A stretch of DNA of 64,000 nucleotides, taken from assembly GCA_002506085.1 (NCBI GenBank), contig DAWV01000017.1:1-64000 (forward strand). The letters run 5' to 3'. Below, in pieces: positions 61,028-64,000 of the stretch. The notes under the pieces were generated by a model. It searched no databases. It worked only from the letters and a program-made list of their open reading frames with translations, and was not told the origin of the DNA. Position 1 is the first letter of the stretch, and each line of letters starts with the position of its first letter. This stretch comes from Methanocorpusculaceae archaeon UBA425 (GTDB lineage Archaea > Halobacteriota > Methanomicrobia > Methanomicrobiales > Methanocorpusculaceae). The position numbers and the translations under genes were made by a program.

Positions 61028-62521
61028 ATGACTCTAGCATTGCTGTCAGTCTGGGACAAGACGGGAATTCTTGATCTCGCCCGTGCCCTGGATGCAAAAA
61101 ACATTGGTATTTTAAGTTCCGGCGGAACGGCAAAAGCTCTGCGTGAAGCCGGTATTCCGGCAAAAGATGTCTCTGAATACACCGGATTTCCTGAGATGAT
61201 GGACGGCCGGGTCAAGACACTTCACCCGAAAGTCCATGGCGGTCTTCTTGGAAGAAGAGGCACCGATGACGGCGTTATGGCAAAATACGGCATCGACGCA
61301 ATCGACATTCTCTGTGTCAACCTCTACCCGTTCGAGGAGATGTCGAAAAAGAACCTCCCTCTCAATGAACTCATTGAGTTCGTCGACATCGGCGGACCTG
61401 CCATGATTCGTGCCGCATCCAAGAACTTCAAGGATGTTGCCGTTTTAACCGACCCGGCGGATTATCCTGCGGCAATCAAAGCAATAAACAACGGCGGATT
61501 TACTCAGGAAGAGAAACTCCGCCTTGCAGCAAAAGCCTTCACCCGGACGGCAGCCTACGATGCAGCCATTTCCAACTACCTCAACGGTCTCGAAAATGAG
61601 TTCCCGGATGTCTACACCGTTCAGTTTGCAAACGGCAGAAAACTCCGATACGGTGAAAACCCGCATCAGCTTGCCGCAGTCTACGGAACCTCCGGCATCG
61701 CCGGTCAGACCACTCTCCAAGGCAAGGAGATGTCCTACAACAATTATCTCGATGTAAACGCTGCAGTCGGACTCTGCAGAGAATTCACCGGATTTGCGAC
61801 CGTAATTGTAAAACACAACAATCCGTGCGGAGTTGCTCTCGGAAAGACTCAGTTGGAATCCTATCTCAAGGCACGGGATGTCGACCCGGTATCTGCCTAC
61901 GGCTCGGTTGTTGCAATGAACACACCCGTTGACGCGGAAATCGCCAAAGAAATCTGTTCAACCTTCGTTGAAGTCCTGATTGCCCCGTCGTTCAGTAACG
62001 AGGCACTCGAGATGATGAAGTCAAAACAGAACATGCGTCTTCTGATTCTCCCGCCTGCCGTTCCCGCAGATGAAATCCGCACTATAGACGGCGGAGTTCT
62101 CGTGCAGAGAACACCGGAACACAAAGAAGACTGGAAAGTCGTTTCGAAACGCGCACCGACTGAAGATGAAATCATCGCACTCAAACTTGCCTGGAAGGTA
62201 GTAAAATACGCTAAAAGTAATGCCATCATCTATGCAAACAAGACGGAGACCGTGGGAATCGGCGTTGGTCAGATGAACCGGGTCGACTCTGCAAAAATCG
62301 CCGTCATGAAGGCTGCGGAGTTCGGCAGGACAATGAAAGGAACCGTCATCGGATCTGATGCTTTCCTGCCGTTTTCCGACACGCTTGAAGTCGCGGCTCA
62401 AGCCGGAGCAACTGCCCTTATCCAGCCCGGAGGCTCGATTCGCGATAATGAGGTTCTCGCAAAAGCCGACGAACTTGGCGTCGCGGTCGTATTCACCGGA
62501 ACCAGACACTTCAGACACTAA
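61028..62521 (+). CDS. purH: Bifunctional AICAR transformylase/IMP cyclohydrolase PurH
   Basis: 497 residues. The IMP cyclohydrolase domain opens SVWDKTGILDLARALD, with HPKVHGGLLGRR; the transformylase domain has KHNNPCGVALG near residue 265 and ends FTGTRHFRH. It performs the last two steps to IMP. Many methanogens use PurP and PurO in place of PurH, so this bacterial-type bifunctional enzyme is notable. No SD is visible before ATG 61028. Confidence 0.93.
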   Translation: MTLALLSVWDKTGILDLARALDAKNIGILSSGGTAKALREAGIPAKDVSEYTGFPEMMDGRVKTLHPKVHGGLLGRRGTDDGVMAKYGIDAIDILCVNLYPFEEMSKKNLPLNELIEFVDIGGPAMIRAASKNFKDVAVLTDPADYPAAIKAINNGGFTQEEKLRLAAKAFTRTAAYDAAISNYLNGLENEFPDVYTVQFANGRKLRYGENPHQLAAVYGTSGIAGQTTLQGKEMSYNNYLDVNAAVGLCREFTGFATVIVKHNNPCGVALGKTQLESYLKARDVDPVSAYGSVVAMNTPVDAEIAKEICSTFVEVLIAPSFSNEALEMMKSKQNMRLLILPPAVPADEIRTIDGGVLVQRTPEHKEDWKVVSKRAPTEDEIIALKLAWKVVKYAKSNAIIYANKTETVGIGVGQMNRVDSAKIAVMKAAEFGRTMKGTVIGSDAFLPFSDTLEVAAQAGATALIQPGGSIRDNEVLAKADELGVAVVFTGTRHFRH

Positions 62522-62538
62522 AAATATATATTCAAAAG

Positions 62539-62572
62539 CAGGGTGAAAGCAAACCCCTGACTTTTTTTTTTC
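62539..62572 (+). terminator. Hairpin and T-run after purH
   Basis: CAGGG (62539-62543) and CCCTG (62555-62559) form a stem, followed by ten T residues (62562-62571). It is 17 nt after the purH stop, in the gap between convergent genes. Confidence 0.6.
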
Positions 62573-62629
62573 GGTCGGGATTACCTGAATCATCTGACCG
62601 GGAGAATTCCGGACGAAAAAAATGAAAAA

Positions 62630-63595
62630 TCAGGGAAGAATGACAGTTCCCATAACCCGAAGTTTTCCGCCGTCGAGATAATGTAAAACCGCTGAATCGC
62701 CCGGTTTATACACGAGCGGGGTTTCCATCTCAATCGTCAGCTTCGGATTATGCCAGTCGGCGCCGTTATCAACTGCGGTGACACGGGCGGAGACAAACTG
62801 CATCCAGTGTCCGAGAGAAACCACCATCTGTTCCTTAATATCAGACGGCCAGTATTTCACGAGATGTGCCTGACCCGTAATCACCGTCGTATGAGTTACC
62901 TTCGGATCGGTCGTCAGAACATAGCCTCTCTCAAGTTCTTCAGCCTCGATATCCTTCAAAGCGCATCCCACCCGGTCTCCTTCATAAGCCCAGGCAAAAT
63001 CATCATCATGCTTCTGGACAGAACGAATCTGGGCAGTCTTTCCGGTTGGTTCGACCCGCATCTTATCATGCTTACGAATCCAGCCTTCAGCGACACACCC
63101 GAGAATAACCGTTCCGACCCCTTTCACATTAAAGTGATGATCAATCGGGACCGACCCGGTCGCTCCGTCTTTCGGCTCGAGATCCGGCTGTTTTGCGGCA
63201 CGGTCAAGCAGATCTGCCGAAAGTCCGATGAAATCCTCTTCAGCAATCGTATAGTTCTCAAGAACCGTTCCCTTGATAAGGGGAGCGATCTGCTTGGGCT
63301 GAATATAGTTTTTCAGAATAATCGTCCCGTTTCTGACCCCGGCACAGTCCAGCATTAAAATCCACTCGGCTGTCATCGGGGTAATTTCAGAAATTACCAC
63401 AATCGCTTCATGGGCCATAGAAACAACATAATACAGCGGAGCGAGCCGGTCAGGATATCGGGTCGGTTCCAGCAAAGTCACGGTAATATGACCTTTTTTC
63501 AGATTATAGAAAGTGATATCCGTACTGGTTCCCTTTTTACCAAGATCCTTGGCATATCCGTTGGGAGCGAGTACTGCGACGGTTAAGTTTGGCAT
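62630..63595 (-). CDS. EF-Tu-like translation-factor paralogue lacking a GTPase P-loop
   Basis: 321 residues from ATG 63595; ATG 63607 is also possible. The C-terminal two thirds resemble EF-Tu domains 2 and 3: PIDHHFNVKGVGTVILGCV near residue 150, then GDRVGCALKDIEAEELERGYVL, split as GDRVGCALKD and IEAEELERGYVL. The N-terminal third has a GTPase-like order but no GxxxxGKT/S and no NKxD. It looks like an inactive relative of SelB or eIF2-gamma found in methanogens. Function unknown. Confidence 0.6.
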   Translation of the reverse strand: MPNLTVAVLAPNGYAKDLGKKGTSTDITFYNLKKGHITVTLLEPTRYPDRLAPLYYVVSMAHEAIVVISEITPMTAEWILMLDCAGVRNGTIILKNYIQPKQIAPLIKGTVLENYTIAEEDFIGLSADLLDRAAKQPDLEPKDGATGSVPIDHHFNVKGVGTVILGCVAEGWIRKHDKMRVEPTGKTAQIRSVQKHDDDFAWAYEGDRVGCALKDIEAEELERGYVLTTDPKVTHTTVITGQAHLVKYWPSDIKEQMVVSLGHWMQFVSARVTAVDNGADWHNPKLTIEMETPLVYKPGDSAVLHYLDGGKLRVMGTVILP

Positions 63596-63752
63596 GATAC
63601 TACTCATTGGTGTTTTTGGGTGATTAGAGTTGTGGATTTTCTATCCCGGGTTTTTATGCCCCGGCAGCAAAGTTATAGAACAACCCGAATAGTACCTTTT
63701 TAAGTAAAAAAAGCCCAAAACATTTAATACTCATTCATGCACATTAACAAAT

Positions 63753-63935
63753 ATGAAAAATGTGAAAATGTCTGTTGATGGTGACATACTAACTATCAAA
63801 GTGAATCTTACAGAGGAAAATGGACCTTCATCTTCCGGTAAGACCATGATGATTGGTTCGAGCATGGGGAACAAACCGGATTCACGTAAGTTCCCTGATA
63901 TTAGAGTCGGTGTCAACGTATACAAGAAGATTTAA
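63753..63935 (+). CDS. Small conserved-looking basic protein
   Basis: 60 residues starting MKNVKMSVDGDILTIKVNL, with a Ser/Gly-rich middle (GPSSSGKTMMIGSSMG) and a basic C-terminus (VNVYKKI). Two amphipathic beta-strand-like ends suggest a small beta-rich fold. TTTTTAAGTA about 50 nt upstream may be its TATA box. I do not recognise the family; the even codon content supports a real gene. Confidence 0.5.
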   Translation: MKNVKMSVDGDILTIKVNLTEENGPSSSGKTMMIGSSMGNKPDSRKFPDIRVGVNVYKKI

Positions 63936-64000
63936 TTCTTCCCATCTCCTCAGTGTTGTGTGTGTGTGTAATACGCTAACGTTTGACTAAGGTTATCCCA

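Overview
The window reads as mesophilic euryarchaeal DNA from a hydrogen/formate-using methanogen of the Methanomicrobiales type. Methanocorpusculum-like is my best guess, but the genus is inference. The main reasons are an F420-type formate dehydrogenase beta subunit at the left edge, an FmdE-family protein, a short CbiX/CfbA chelatase, CbiO ATPases with a long C-terminal extension, a tRNA-Arg without encoded CCA, and promoters with TATA boxes about 25 nt upstream of the start, several apparently leaderless. A DnaK-DnaJ-GrpE set and PurH fit a mesophilic archaeon that has acquired bacterial-type genes. No transposase, phage gene or CRISPR array was seen.

Layout. 1-7.9 kb: fdhB; a DUF71 ATP-pyrophosphatase coupled to a cobyric acid synthase that lacks its glutaminase half; FmdE; a BtuFCD/FecBCD-type ABC importer whose ATPase has a histidine-rich N-terminus; TrmO; CbiX/CfbA. 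7.9-18.4 kb: metal uptake, with cbiMN and cbiQO, an orphan second cbiM, a SAM methyltransferase and a five-gene NikABCDE/oligopeptide-type ABC transporter. 18.4-24.1 kb: a tightly coupled anaerobic corrin-ring operon, cbiT-L-F-G-H-C-D-E. 24.2-30.6 kb: a trypsin-like protease without a signal peptide, a decayed cbiO relic, a small membrane protein, a second CbiQ-CbiO pair, CbiA/CfbB and a ClC channel. 30.7-34.2 kb: a cyclase-family hydrolase, a DRE-TIM aldolase, a TrmB-type regulator and an SDR, with shared promoter motifs. 34.3-36.3 kb: hairpin repeats, two small membrane proteins and tRNA-Arg(GCG). 36.3-52.1 kb: a surface-glycan cluster (ATP-grasp, PHP, a multi-spanning membrane protein, four glycosyltransferases, AsnB, PIG-L deacetylase, DUF354, WecB, polysaccharide deacetylase). 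52.4-63.9 kb: ThiD, an AIR-synthase relative, an MFS exporter, repeats, grpE-dnaK-dnaJ, purH, an EF-Tu-like protein without a P-loop, and a small basic protein.

How it fits together. Roughly the first 29 kb is devoted to acquiring cobalt and nickel and building the tetrapyrrole cofactors that use them: B12-type corrinoids and probably F430, through shared CbiX/CfbA and CbiA/CfbB. Two gene relics (a second BtuF-like lipoprotein and a third CbiO) show turnover in these uptake systems.

The two observations I rate highest are (1) a family of modular hairpin repeats with constant frames and compensating stem changes, including an apparent filled site and empty site, and (2) the pairing of a glutaminase-less cobyric acid synthase with a DUF71 ATP-pyrophosphatase.
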